NCBI GenBank assembly: GCA_947177775.1
Contig: CAMWVS010000010.1
Coordinates: forward strand, 1 to 63,357
Direction: 5' to 3'
Length of the DNA stretch: 63,357 bases
From: an uncultured Prevotella sp.
Lineage (GTDB): Bacteria > Bacteroidota > Bacteroidia > Bacteroidales > Bacteroidaceae
Shown one piece after another: positions 1-8,397 of the stretch (positions are counted from its first letter, which is position 1; every line of letters starts with the position of its first letter). The position numbers were made by a program, and so were the translations under genes. The notes under the pieces are model-generated. The model was not told the DNA's origin, did not search any database, and worked only from the letters and a program-made list of their open reading frames with translations.

Positions 1-95
1 AACACCGTTACATGAGCCGTGTAACACCGTTACATGGGCCGTGTAACACCGTTACATGGGCCGTGTAACACCGTTACGCGACCCATGTAATAAAA
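1..95. repeat. Tandem 22-bp palindromic repeat (GTTACATGGGCC family)
   Basis: About three and a half copies of a 22-base unit run from the window edge. Each unit contains the imperfect palindrome GTTACATGGGCCGTGTAAC; the first copy has ATGAGCC and the last is degenerate (TTACGCGACCCATGTAA). The same palindrome recurs at 19762-19850. The array may continue beyond the left edge. Confidence 0.85.
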
Positions 96-313
96 GCTCT
101 CTTGTCTATTTCATTTAACGAAACGTCTATATGTATTTTCATCCTGTTATTTACATGATTGAACTATATGAGACTTAAATGAAAGAGCCGTGACATAAAA
201 CGAATCTTCAATATCTATTCATCAGCAATGACTACCACACGTACTCCGTCCGTAGAAACGCTATCTTACCGGTTGGACTACTAAAATGTGAAATCCAACC
301 ATGAATACATACC
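96..313. other. Non-coding stretch at the left edge
   Basis: With the repeat array, positions 1-378 hold no convincing gene. The plus-strand open frame that starts at 301 is antisense to the lipoprotein gene and crosses its terminator. No promoter matching the Bacteroidetes consensus was noticed in 96-313. Confidence 0.6.
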
Positions 314-353
314 GAAAAAGCGGAGAATGTGGTTATATGCACACATTCTCCGC
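314..353 (-). terminator. Rho-independent terminator of the glycine-zipper lipoprotein gene
   Basis: A perfect 12-bp stem, GCGGAGAATGTG (320-331) with CACATTCTCCGC (342-353), is followed on the minus strand by CTTTTTCGG. It lies 25 bases past the stop codon of the minus-strand gene. Confidence 0.8.
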
Positions 354-378
354 TTCTTCATCCTATAATCCGGAGTGT

Positions 379-1224
379 TTATTTTTTCTTCGTGGCAACA
401 TGGAACTCCTCCACCTGCGAACCGATCTCGCTGCCGCCCTGAACGACGCCGACCTTGATGACGACCTCACCGTCCTTCAGCTTGCTGTCGCCGAAGACCA
501 CGGCCGTATAGCGCATGCCGCGTCCTGGCGGGATGCGTTCGATTTTCACCGACGGAGATATGTGGATATGAGTGTTTCCCGTTGTCTCGGCCACAATGGG
601 ATTGATGTCGTGGAGCGATTCCGACGAGCGGTTCATGATGTCAAACGAAACCTTGCACTGCTCCCCACGACGTATCACGCCGTCGCCGTCAGCATCCACG
701 AAGCTGGCGTTGCGTATTTCGATGAGCCTGTTGAAGCGCACACCGCTGCCTCCCGACACGTTCCGGCTGAGCTGTTCGAGCGATACCGTCCGTGGGCGGA
801 CCGTGGTATAGACGTCGCTGCCGGCAGACGGATAGCCGTCAGACGGTGATGAGTCGAACGTGATGCGATCATCTCCGCTGTTGGACGGATCGAAACCGCT
901 GCCGTCGTCATATCCGCGCGCGTCGTCATACCGGCCGGTGTCGCCATTGTCGTTGCTCCGGCGCGGACGCTCATAGCCGCCGCGCGGGTAGCGGTCTCGC
1001 TGTTCGGCCTTGTCGACGGCCGCACCTATGGATGCTCCGAGCATGGCTCCGCCGAGCGATCCGATGTCGCTGCCGCGCGGACCGCCTAATATTCCGCCGA
1101 GAACGGAACCGAAGATTGAACCGAAGACAGCACCGTTGACTGCTCCCTGTTCTGCATGAGTGTTTGTGCCGCAGCCGGTCAAGACGAGCAGAGCACACAA
1201 AAGATAAGCCGGAATTCTTTTCAT
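379..1224 (-). CDS. Glycine-zipper lipoprotein, 281 aa
   Basis: Probably an exported lipoprotein of unknown function. It starts with a lipoprotein signal (MKRIPAYLLCALLVLTGC, lipobox LTGC, lipidated Cys18). Residues 28-70 are Gly/Ala-rich with GxxxG spacing, like the YMGG/17-kDa-antigen glycine zippers that insert in or associate with membranes. A low-complexity Asp/Gly/Ser/Arg linker (about 75-140) leads to a C-terminal beta-rich domain (about 160-275) with a DADGDGVIRRGE segment that resembles a calcium-binding loop. It stands alone, divergent from the UPF0104 gene, with its own promoter and terminator. The lipoprotein and zipper calls are seen in the sequence; the function is unknown. Confidence 0.8.
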   Translation of the reverse strand: MKRIPAYLLCALLVLTGCGTNTHAEQGAVNGAVFGSIFGSVLGGILGGPRGSDIGSLGGAMLGASIGAAVDKAEQRDRYPRGGYERPRRSNDNGDTGRYDDARGYDDGSGFDPSNSGDDRITFDSSPSDGYPSAGSDVYTTVRPRTVSLEQLSRNVSGGSGVRFNRLIEIRNASFVDADGDGVIRRGEQCKVSFDIMNRSSESLHDINPIVAETTGNTHIHISPSVKIERIPPGRGMRYTAVVFGDSKLKDGEVVIKVGVVQGGSEIGSQVEEFHVATKKK

Positions 1225-1290
1225 AATCAGTCGATAGTAATGTTCATCAAATCACAACGGACGGCCGCACCGGCCTCACCGCTGACTTTG

Positions 1291-1320
1291 CAAAGATAAG
1301 GATTTTAAACATAAAGTCAA
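1291..1320 (-). promoter_or_regulatory. Promoter of the lipoprotein gene
   Basis: On the minus strand there is TTG (1318-1320), a 19-base gap, then TATCTTTG (1291-1298), matching the Bacteroidetes TTTG/TAnnTTTG pattern. It is divergent from the next promoter. Confidence 0.65.
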
Positions 1321-1382
1321 TGGGGATATCCCGAAAAATGGATAGGGAAAGCCCTAATCGAAAATAACTTTGAGGATTTTAT

Positions 1383-1413
1383 TTTGCGTTACGCCCAAAA
1401 TGGTGTATATTTG
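1383..1413 (+). promoter_or_regulatory. Promoter of the UPF0104 gene
   Basis: TTTG (1383-1386), 19 bases, TATATTTG (1406-1413) is a full match to the Bacteroidetes sigma-A consensus. The ATG at 1422 is only 8 bases past the -7 box, so the transcript should have almost no leader. Confidence 0.8.
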
Positions 1414-1421
1414 CATATCGT

Positions 1422-2423
1422 ATGGAACTAAAAAAGACAGTACAGAGCATCATCAAGATAATGATGCCGGTCATTCTTGGCGGTGTCATTCTCTATTGGA
1501 TGTACCGCGGGTTCGATTTCAAAAGCATCGGACACTTTATGAGCCACGACATGGACTGGACGTGGATGCTGTTGTCCTTTCCCTTCGGAATTGGCGCCCA
1601 GCTGCTCCGCGGACTGCGGTGGAGACAGACTTTGGAGCCGGCTGGTGAACATCCGCGCACGACGACATGTGTCAATTCTGTCTTTCTGTCCTACGCCGCC
1701 AGCCTTGTCGTCCCGCGCATCGGCGAATTCACGCGCTGCGGGGTGCTGAAACGCTACGACGGGGTGTCGTTTGCAAAGGCACTGGGCACGGTGGTGACCG
1801 AACGCGCCATCGACTCGCTTGTTGTGGCGGCCGTGGCGGGAATGGCGCTGCTGCTCCAGTTCAGGATATTCGACATATTCTTCGACCGCACCGGCACGAG
1901 CGTCGAAAGCATCATGCGCGGTTTTTCGCCGGCTGGATATGCCGTGACGGCTGTCTGCGCCATAGCCGTAGCACTCCTACTCCATCTGCTCCTGAAGAAG
2001 CTCGCTATATATAATAAGGTGAAAACGACGCTGGGCGGAATACTACAGGGGGTGATGTCGTTGCGCAACGTGGCCAACATGCCGCTGTTCGCACTCTTCA
2101 CCATAGGCATCTGGGTCTGCTATTTCCTCCACTACTACCTCACGTTCTTCTGCTTCAGCTTCACGTCCGGCCTCGGAATGGCCTGTGCGCTGGTGACCTT
2201 CGTCGCCGGAAGCATTGCCGTTCTGGTTCCCACCCCGAACGGTGCCGGACCGTGGCATTTCGCCGTAAAGACCATGCTCATTCTCTATGGCGTGGCCGAA
2301 AGCGACGCCCTCTACTTCGTCCTCATCGTCCACACGGTCCAGACGATACTCGTGATAATGCTCGGAATCTGGGCGTGGGCATGGCTGGCGTTTACGAAAC
2401 GAACAAACGTATTGATACAATAA
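1422..2423 (+). CDS. UPF0104 / lysylphosphatidylglycerol-synthase-type membrane protein, 333 aa
   Basis: A polytopic inner-membrane protein of the UPF0104 (YbhN, MprF flippase-like) family. Hydrophobic helices occupy most of the chain, including segments near residues 15-30, 45-62, 120-145, 165-190, 215-255 and 295-325. The family-like stretch VPRIGEFTRCGVLKRY lies at about 95-110 and the conserved VPTPNGAGPWH loop at about 268-278. Members are thought to move or present lipids, but the substrate cannot be read from the sequence. The gene is followed closely by pepD (20-base gap), so the two are probably co-transcribed. Confidence 0.85.
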   Translation: MELKKTVQSIIKIMMPVILGGVILYWMYRGFDFKSIGHFMSHDMDWTWMLLSFPFGIGAQLLRGLRWRQTLEPAGEHPRTTTCVNSVFLSYAASLVVPRIGEFTRCGVLKRYDGVSFAKALGTVVTERAIDSLVVAAVAGMALLLQFRIFDIFFDRTGTSVESIMRGFSPAGYAVTAVCAIAVALLLHLLLKKLAIYNKVKTTLGGILQGVMSLRNVANMPLFALFTIGIWVCYFLHYYLTFFCFSFTSGLGMACALVTFVAGSIAVLVPTPNGAGPWHFAVKTMLILYGVAESDALYFVLIVHTVQTILVIMLGIWAWAWLAFTKRTNVLIQ

Positions 2424-2443
2424 ACCTACAAAATCAACCTATT

Positions 2444-3904
2444 ATGGCTACAGAAATCAAAAACCTCAACCCTGAGTGCATCTGGCGCAACTTCCACGCG
2501 CTGACACAGGTGCCGCGTCCTTCGGGACATTTGGAGAAAGTGCAGCAATTCCTGCTCGACTTCGCAAAAGAAGCCGGCGTGGAAGCGTTCAAGGATGCTG
2601 CCGACAACATCGTCATGCGCAAACCCGCCACAACGGGAATGGAGAACCGCAAGGGTATCATCCTGCAGGCCCACATGGACATGGTGCCGCAGAAAGCACC
2701 GGACAGCACGCATGATTTCGTCAACGACCCTATTGAGACTTACGTGGAAGACGGATGGGTGAGAGCCAAAGGAACGACCCTCGGCGCTGACAACGGTCTG
2801 GGCGTGGCCGCAATCATGGCCATAATGGAAGACAAGACACTGAAACACGGACCCGTTGAAGCACTCATCACAGCTGATGAGGAGACCGGTCTCTTCGGTG
2901 CGACGAACCTTCCCGAAGGCGAACTCAACGGCGACATCCTCATCAATCTCGACTCCGAGACATGGGGCAAGTTCGTCATCGGAAGTGCCGGCGGCATCGA
3001 CGTGAACGCAACACTCGACTACAAGGAAGCCGAGACAGATCCGGAAGACGCCGCCGTGCGCGTGACTCTTCAGGGACTCAAGGGCGGCCACTCCGGCCTG
3101 GAGATACACGAGGGCCGCGGAAACGCCAACAAGCTGATGGTGCGTTTCGTCCGCGAGGCCATCGCCGAGTGTGAGGCACGCCTGGCGACATGGCACGGAG
3201 GCAACATGCGCAACGCCATTCCGTTCAAGGCCGAAGTCGTCCTGACACTGCCGAAGGAGAACGTTGAGGCGCTGAAAGAACTCGTCACAGAATGGGAACA
3301 GGACTTCATTGACGAATATAAGGGAATTGAAAGCGGCATATCGTTCACCGCCGAAGACACCGAGACACCCAAGACGGAGGTTCCGGAGGAAATCCAGGAC
3401 AATCTGGTCAACGCCATCTACGCCTGCCACGACGGCGTAATCCGCATGATTCCGTCATATCCCGACGTTGTCGAGACATCAAGCAACCTCGCCATCATAG
3501 ACATTGAGGGCGGTCACGCTGCCATCAAACTCCTGCCCCGCAGCGCACGCGAGGACATGAAGGAATATGTTACGACGATGATCGAGAGCTGTCTCTCCAT
3601 GGCCGGCATGAAAGTGGAGACTTCCGGAAGCTACTGCGGCTGGGATCCCAATCCCGACAGCGAAATCCTCCATCTGCTGCTCCGCATCTACAAAGAGCTC
3701 AACGGCGAGGACGGCATCATACAGGTTGACCACGCCGGACTGGAGTGTTCAATCATTCTCGGCAAGTATCCTCACCTCGACGTCGTGTCGATGGGCCCGA
3801 CCATGCGCTCTCCCCACACGACGAGTGAGCGCGCCCTGATAGAAACCGTAGCCCCGTTCTGGGAACTGTTGAAGAAGACGCTGGAAGAAGTCGGAGAAAA
3901 ATAA
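2444..3904 (+). CDS. pepD: Aminoacyl-histidine dipeptidase PepD (M20/M28-like metallopeptidase), 486 aa
   Basis: A cytosolic non-specific dipeptidase that hydrolyses dipeptides such as Xaa-His using two metal ions. The metal-site motifs of the M20 family are visible: HMDMVPQ, ADNGLG, DEETGLFGA and later QVDHAGLECS. Its length matches the roughly 485 residues usual for PepD. The open frame extends upstream into the UPF0104 gene, but the ATG at 2444 gives the normal N-terminus (MATEIKNLNPECIWRNF). A strong terminator follows. It probably shares the promoter at 1383. Confidence 0.93.
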   Translation: MATEIKNLNPECIWRNFHALTQVPRPSGHLEKVQQFLLDFAKEAGVEAFKDAADNIVMRKPATTGMENRKGIILQAHMDMVPQKAPDSTHDFVNDPIETYVEDGWVRAKGTTLGADNGLGVAAIMAIMEDKTLKHGPVEALITADEETGLFGATNLPEGELNGDILINLDSETWGKFVIGSAGGIDVNATLDYKEAETDPEDAAVRVTLQGLKGGHSGLEIHEGRGNANKLMVRFVREAIAECEARLATWHGGNMRNAIPFKAEVVLTLPKENVEALKELVTEWEQDFIDEYKGIESGISFTAEDTETPKTEVPEEIQDNLVNAIYACHDGVIRMIPSYPDVVETSSNLAIIDIEGGHAAIKLLPRSAREDMKEYVTTMIESCLSMAGMKVETSGSYCGWDPNPDSEILHLLLRIYKELNGEDGIIQVDHAGLECSIILGKYPHLDVVSMGPTMRSPHTTSERALIETVAPFWELLKKTLEEVGEK

Positions 3905-3921
3905 AGCCTGCGCTTATTAAC

Positions 3922-3970
3922 AATGAGGACCGGACGTACTGCCTGTTGGCAGGCTCCGGTCCTCATTTTA
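3922..3970 (+). terminator. Terminator after pepD
   Basis: A 13-bp stem, AATGAGGACCGGA (3922-3934) with TCCGGTCCTCATT (3955-3967), followed by T-rich sequence. Confidence 0.85.
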
Positions 3971-4136
3971 CTTTAATCAGGACTTGCGGGAACATGGCTA
4001 CGGAGACGCTTCCGGGGCATGAAACATGTCAGCCGACATGACGTTATGGGGCTACGGCACAATATAGCGAATGACGGAATGTTTCATTATTATTCGATTT
4101 TTAATGCGTTTGGGCGGCTGTTTACAACTTTTTTCT

Positions 4137-4144
4137 TACCTTTG
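4137..4144 (+). promoter_or_regulatory. -7 box upstream of the CorA-like gene
   Basis: TACCTTTG matches TAnnTTTG. The nearest TTTG (4109-4112) is 24 bases upstream, a little too far, so only the -7 element is firm. It implies a leader of about 135 bases. Confidence 0.6.
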
Positions 4145-4285
4145 CACCGCAAAAGTAAAATCAAAGAAAAATTTATGGACGATTATCACGCGGAGAACTT
4201 AACATTTTAGGTGCCGTGGATAGCTCCGGAAGAGCTAATCCGCCGCGCTTGTTTCTTGTTCGCAAAAAACGGAGGATTAGCAATT

Positions 4286-5212
4286 ATGAAGACTTACTGG
4301 AACACAACCGGAGGGCTCACCACCCTCGAGGAGTGGCAGCCCAACTGCTGGATACAAGTGACATGCCCCACCGAGGAGGATCAGGAAGAACTGGAGAAAC
4401 GGTTCAAGATTCCCGACTACTTCTTTTCTGACATCAGCGATACAGACGAGCGTGCCCGCTATGAATACGACGACGGCTGGATGCTCATAATCCTGCGTAT
4501 CCCATACGTCAAGGAAATACGCTCGCGGACGCCTTACACCACCGTGCCGCTCGGTATCATCCACAAGCGTGACGTGACCATCACCGTCTGCTACTATGAG
4601 ACGAACATGATGATCGATTTCGTCAGCTACCAGCAGAAGCGCGGAGAAGGCTTTACCGACCACGTGGACATGATTTTCCGCCTGTTTCTCTCCTCTGCCG
4701 TCTGGTATCTGAAGCGACTCAAGCAGATAAACAGCCTCATTGAAAAAGCCAAGCGCAATCTCGACCGTGAGGTCAACAACGAGTCGCTCATCGGTCTCAG
4801 CCGGCTTCAGGACTCGCTCACATATTTCATCACGTCCATCCGCGGCAACGAGACGCTGCTTTCCAAGCTGAAGTTCAAGCTGCAGATAGACGAGTTGGAC
4901 GCCGACCTCATCGAAGACGTCAACATCGAGATTACGCAGGCCAGAGAGACAACCAATATCTATTCGAACATTCTCGAATCGACAATGGATACCTATTCGA
5001 GCATCATCAACAACAACATGAATACGGTCATGCGAACGCTCACGTCCGTGTCAATTCTCATGATGTTCCCTACGCTCATCGCAAGCCTCTTCGGAATGAA
5101 CCTCATCAACGGCATGGAGAACAGCCGCTTCGGTTTTGCCATAGCCCTGGTTCTTTCTGTCGGCATCTCTGCCATATTCTGGTGGATTTTCCGTCACAAG
5201 AGGCTCATTTGA
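4286..5212 (+). CDS. CorA-type divalent cation transporter, 308 aa
   Basis: A member of the CorA/MIT metal-ion transporter superfamily, normally a pentameric inner-membrane Mg2+ or Co2+ channel. The long N-terminal cytoplasmic part ends in charged helices (about 150-240). Two membrane helices follow near residues 250-270 and 283-302, with the diagnostic GMN in FGMNLINGME between them. The start at 4286 is chosen because GGAGGA (4271) precedes it and the N-terminus MKTYWNTTGG is normal; an in-frame GTG at 4211 would add 25 unlikely residues. It is a single-gene unit. Confidence 0.88.
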   Translation: MKTYWNTTGGLTTLEEWQPNCWIQVTCPTEEDQEELEKRFKIPDYFFSDISDTDERARYEYDDGWMLIILRIPYVKEIRSRTPYTTVPLGIIHKRDVTITVCYYETNMMIDFVSYQQKRGEGFTDHVDMIFRLFLSSAVWYLKRLKQINSLIEKAKRNLDREVNNESLIGLSRLQDSLTYFITSIRGNETLLSKLKFKLQIDELDADLIEDVNIEITQARETTNIYSNILESTMDTYSSIINNNMNTVMRTLTSVSILMMFPTLIASLFGMNLINGMENSRFGFAIALVLSVGISAIFWWIFRHKRLI

Positions 5213-5265
5213 CCGTAAAAGTGAAAAAAAACGCTTGAAGTTTAGGCAATTACAATATTTTTACG

Positions 5266-5273
5266 TAAGTTTG
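5266..5273 (+). promoter_or_regulatory. -7 box upstream of the DUF349 gene
   Basis: TAAGTTTG matches TAnnTTTG and leaves a leader of about 150 bases before the ATG. No clear -33 element was seen. Confidence 0.5.
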
Positions 5274-5429
5274 TGGCAAAATTGATACATAAGTGACAGC
5301 TTTCCGTCACTGACGGAGCGCCAAAAGACGGCAACGCCGGAAGCGCGCTCAACGGTAAAAAAGACGTTGAACGCCACATAGGCAGCCGGAAAGAAAATCC
5401 AAAACGAATCATCGACTAAAAAGGTTTAA

Positions 5430-7301
5430 ATGATGGACTCTCAAGAAAATGCCCTCGAAATGGGCAAGACAGAAGACGTGAAAAACGTGGTGGAAACCGT
5501 TGATACCGTTGCCGGAAATGCAATGGAACCGGCAACCGACCTGGTAGACAATGCCTCAGAGGGAACTGTGGCTCCCGCAGAGGAGACGTTCCGCAAGGTC
5601 TACACGACAAAGAAGGAAGTGCTCGAAAGAGTTAAGGAAATCGCACACAGCGAAGAACCTCCCGTAAAGGAGGAAATCGACCTGCTGAAGACGGCTTTCT
5701 ACAAGATGCTCACAGCCGAACGTGAGGCTGCCCACAAGGCATACATCGACGGCGGAGGCGATCCGGAGAGCTATCAGATAGTGCCCGACGAGTGCGAGGA
5801 AGCGTTTAAGGCCGAAATGAGCATTGTCAAGGAAAAGCGCACACGTATCTTCAAGGAACAAGAAGCTGAGAAAGAGGAAAACCTCAAGCGCAAGCTGGAC
5901 ATCATTGAGAAAATCAAGGCTATGGTGACTTCACCCGAAGAAGCCAACAAATCATATCAGGAATTCAAAGCGCTGCAACAGGAATGGAAAGAAATAAAGA
6001 ACATTCCGCCGGCACGTGCCAACGAGGTTTGGCGCAGCTATCAGCTCTATGTCGAGCAGTTCTATGACCTGCTCAAACTGAACAGCGAAGCACGTGAATA
6101 TGACTTCAAGAAGAATCTGGAGGCCAAAACACGCCTTTGTGAGGCTGCCGAAAAACTGGCTGAGGAGGAAGACCTCATCAGCGCTTTCCACCAGCTGCAG
6201 AAACTCCATCAGGAATATCGCGAGACAGGCCCTGTGAACAAGGAGCTGAGAGAAGAAATATGGGCCCGCTTCAAGGCAGCATCGACTGTCATAAACAAGC
6301 GCCACCAGCAGCACTTTGAAGACTTGAGAGCCAAGGAAGAGGAAAACCTGGCACGCAAGACGGCACTCTGTGAAAAGGTGGAGGCCATCGCCGCCGAGGA
6401 GAACAAGGGAACCAACGACTGGGAACGCCATACAAAAGAAATCATCGAGGTGCAGGCCGAATGGAAAACCATAGGATTTGCTCCACAAAAGATGAATGTC
6501 AAGATCTTCGAGAGATTCCGCGCAACCTGCGACGACTTCTTCGGACGCAAGGCGGAATACTTCAAGACACTCAAAGAAACATTCAAGAATAACGCCGATC
6601 GCAAGCGTGCACTGGTGGAAAAGGCCAAGGCTCTGCAGGACAGCACGGACTGGAAGTCCACATCAGACAAGATGATGGCCATGCAGAAAGAATGGAAGAC
6701 TATAGGAACCGTTCCAAAAAAGTTGGGCGATCAGCTATGGGAAGAATTCCTTGGAGCATGCAACCACTTCTTCGAAGCACGCAACTCCGCCAACGCCGGA
6801 CAGCGAAACGAGGAACACACCAATCTGGAACTCAAGCGTGAAGTGATTGCCAAGCTACAGACTCTCCTCGAAAATGCTGCAGAAGCAACTCAGGAAGCTG
6901 TTCAGAAACTCGTTGAGGAATACAATGCCATAGGACATGTGCCCTACAAGGAGAAAGACAAGCTCTATGAGGAATATCACAACATCCTGAACAATATATA
7001 CAAGGAACTGAATATCAGTGTTGCACGCAGACGCCTGTCAAACTTCAAGAACAAGCTGAAGAACGTGGCAGAACAGGGCGAAAACGCTCTCGACAACGAG
7101 CGCGCACGCCTGATGCGTCAGTATGAAGCAATACGCAGCGAAGTGCAGACGTATGAAAACAACATCGGTTTCCTCAATGCTTCAAGCAAGAAAGGCAATA
7201 GCCTCATCGACGAAATGAACCGCAAGGTTCAGAAACTGAAGGACGAAATGAATCTTGTTCGTGAAAAGATCAAGGCTATCAACGCTGAGAACAAGGAATA
7301 A
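5430..7301 (+). CDS. DUF349 repeat protein, 623 aa
   Basis: A cytoplasmic, almost entirely helical and highly charged protein. After an acidic N-terminus of about 50 residues it carries several DUF349 repeats of about 70-75 residues, each with a W-x(3)-G/I and P signature: LQQEWKEIKNIPPA, HQEYRETGPVN, QAEWKTIGFAPQK, QKEWKTIGTVPKK and VEEYNAIGHVPYK. The C-terminal 80 residues look like coiled coil. DUF349 proteins are widespread in Bacteroidetes and their role is unknown. It could start one codon later (Met2). It stands alone, with a terminator at 7374. Confidence 0.88.
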   Translation: MMDSQENALEMGKTEDVKNVVETVDTVAGNAMEPATDLVDNASEGTVAPAEETFRKVYTTKKEVLERVKEIAHSEEPPVKEEIDLLKTAFYKMLTAEREAAHKAYIDGGGDPESYQIVPDECEEAFKAEMSIVKEKRTRIFKEQEAEKEENLKRKLDIIEKIKAMVTSPEEANKSYQEFKALQQEWKEIKNIPPARANEVWRSYQLYVEQFYDLLKLNSEAREYDFKKNLEAKTRLCEAAEKLAEEEDLISAFHQLQKLHQEYRETGPVNKELREEIWARFKAASTVINKRHQQHFEDLRAKEEENLARKTALCEKVEAIAAEENKGTNDWERHTKEIIEVQAEWKTIGFAPQKMNVKIFERFRATCDDFFGRKAEYFKTLKETFKNNADRKRALVEKAKALQDSTDWKSTSDKMMAMQKEWKTIGTVPKKLGDQLWEEFLGACNHFFEARNSANAGQRNEEHTNLELKREVIAKLQTLLENAAEATQEAVQKLVEEYNAIGHVPYKEKDKLYEEYHNILNNIYKELNISVARRRLSNFKNKLKNVAEQGENALDNERARLMRQYEAIRSEVQTYENNIGFLNASSKKGNSLIDEMNRKVQKLKDEMNLVREKIKAINAENKE

Positions 7302-7373
7302 GAACAGTCTGACAGACACATAAAACGAAAAGAAATTGCAAATTTCAATAACGATAGCTGAATTGCTATCAAC

Positions 7374-7415
7374 ACAGCCCACGATGCCACAAAGGTTTCG
7401 TGGGCTGTTCGTTTA
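7374..7415 (+). terminator. Terminator after the DUF349 gene
   Basis: An 11-bp stem, ACAGCCCACGA (7374-7384) with TCGTGGGCTGT (7398-7408), followed by TCGTTTAG. Confidence 0.75.
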
Positions 7416-7678
7416 GCAGACATGACCGTTGCCCTTATATCGCTTGGCTGTCATTCTCTCATTGACAGCTTACTTATGTCCGTTTGACCTTCAACCCGAA
7501 ATCCCCTACCGCATTTGTACATATACCATAAAACGAGGTCTGTCCGAAAATCCTGTGGGTATGTTAAATCTACACAGTCAACCTCCTGCCACATCCCCGC
7601 AGACACGCCTAAAACATGCATGAAACATATATAAAACAAATAAAAAACGAGCCAAAACTAAAAAAAATCGGCAAAAGT
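7416..7678. other. Non-coding stretch before tRNA-Gln
   Basis: Between the DUF349 gene and the tRNA (7302-7749) only the terminator and the tRNA promoter stand out. Short open frames at 7429 and 7451 overlap on opposite strands and have no family-like sequence. Confidence 0.6.
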
Positions 7679-7709
7679 TTTGTTAGTTTCAAAAAATGTA
7701 GTACCTTTG
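7679..7709 (+). promoter_or_regulatory. Promoter of tRNA-Gln
   Basis: TTTG (7679-7682), 19 bases, TACCTTTG (7702-7709): a full Bacteroidetes promoter 40 bases ahead of the tRNA. Confidence 0.85.
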
Positions 7710-7749
7710 CACTCGCAATCGGGAAACAAACTGAAAGCAACTTAAAAAT

Positions 7750-7820
7750 TGGGATATGGTGTAATGGTAACACTACAGATTCTGGTCCTGTCATTCTTGG
7801 TTCGAGTCCGAGTATCCCAA
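7750..7820 (+). tRNA. trnQ: tRNA-Gln (anticodon CUG)
   Basis: A 71-base cloverleaf. The acceptor stem is TGGGATA with TATCCCA plus discriminator A. The D arm TGGTGTAATGGTAACA and the T arm with GGTTCGAGTCC are clear. The anticodon loop TTCTGGT gives CUG (Gln). The lowest anticodon-stem pair is an A-C mismatch. CCA is not encoded. The gene stands alone between its own promoter and terminator. Confidence 0.93.
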
Positions 7821-7824
7821 CAAC

Positions 7825-7862
7825 AAAACGGCGAATAGAGCTAAAGCTCCGTTCGCCGTTTT
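7825..7862 (+). terminator. Terminator after tRNA-Gln
   Basis: An 11-bp stem, AAAACGGCGAA (7825-7835) with TTCGCCGTTTT (7852-7862). Confidence 0.8.
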
Positions 7863-7910
7863 CAGTTATAGCCGTAACGGCCCCGAAATTGCTAATAAAT
7901 GCCAATTTAT

Positions 7911-7941
7911 TTTGCCGTTACTCTGAATTACATTACCTTTG
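7911..7941 (+). promoter_or_regulatory. Promoter of rsfS-ftsH-cdsA
   Basis: TTTG (7911-7914), 19 bases, TACCTTTG (7934-7941), 32 bases before the rsfS start codon. Confidence 0.85.
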
Positions 7942-7973
7942 CGGGCAATTATAACGCACATTATATTATATAA

Positions 7974-8333
7974 ATGGAACAAGCAAACAATTTGGTTCAA
8001 GCCATTGTAAATGGCATACAGGAGAAAAAAGGCAGCAACATCGTAATAGCAGACTTGAATAACATAGAAGGAGCAATCTGCCAGTATTTCGTGATTTGCC
8101 AAGGAACATCGCCGGCACAAGTTGAAGCCGTGGCCGATTCCGTCAGCGAATATGTACGCATTAACGCAGGTGAAAAACCCGTTAAGACGGTCGGACTGAC
8201 AAACGCCCAGTGGGTTGCGATGGACTACGGCAACGTAATGGTTCACATATTCCTGCCCGATGTCCGCGAATACTACGACCTCGAACACCTTTGGGAGGAC
8301 GCTGCCATCACCAACATCCCTGATCTTGACTAA
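7974..8333 (+). CDS. rsfS: Ribosome silencing factor RsfS, 119 aa
   Basis: RsfS (Iojap/RsfA family) binds ribosomal protein L14 on the 50S subunit and blocks subunit joining when nutrients are scarce. The family core is readable: ADLNNIEGAICQYFVICQG, the VEAVADSVSEYV helix, then WVAMDYGNVMVHIFLPDVRE and YYDLEHLWEDA near the C-terminus. The length is typical. It is the first gene of an apparent operon with ftsH (64-base gap) and cdsA, an order common in Bacteroidetes. Confidence 0.95.
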   Translation: MEQANNLVQAIVNGIQEKKGSNIVIADLNNIEGAICQYFVICQGTSPAQVEAVADSVSEYVRINAGEKPVKTVGLTNAQWVAMDYGNVMVHIFLPDVREYYDLEHLWEDAAITNIPDLD

Positions 8334-8397
8334 GTCAGACGCTCTCCCGTAGACCAAGCGGCCGACGGGTACCCATCAGTCACCTAACAACAAGAGT

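Noticed and set aside
7616..7954. Plus-strand open frame of 112 codons
   Set aside because: It runs straight through tRNA-Gln, its promoter and its terminator, so it is not a gene.
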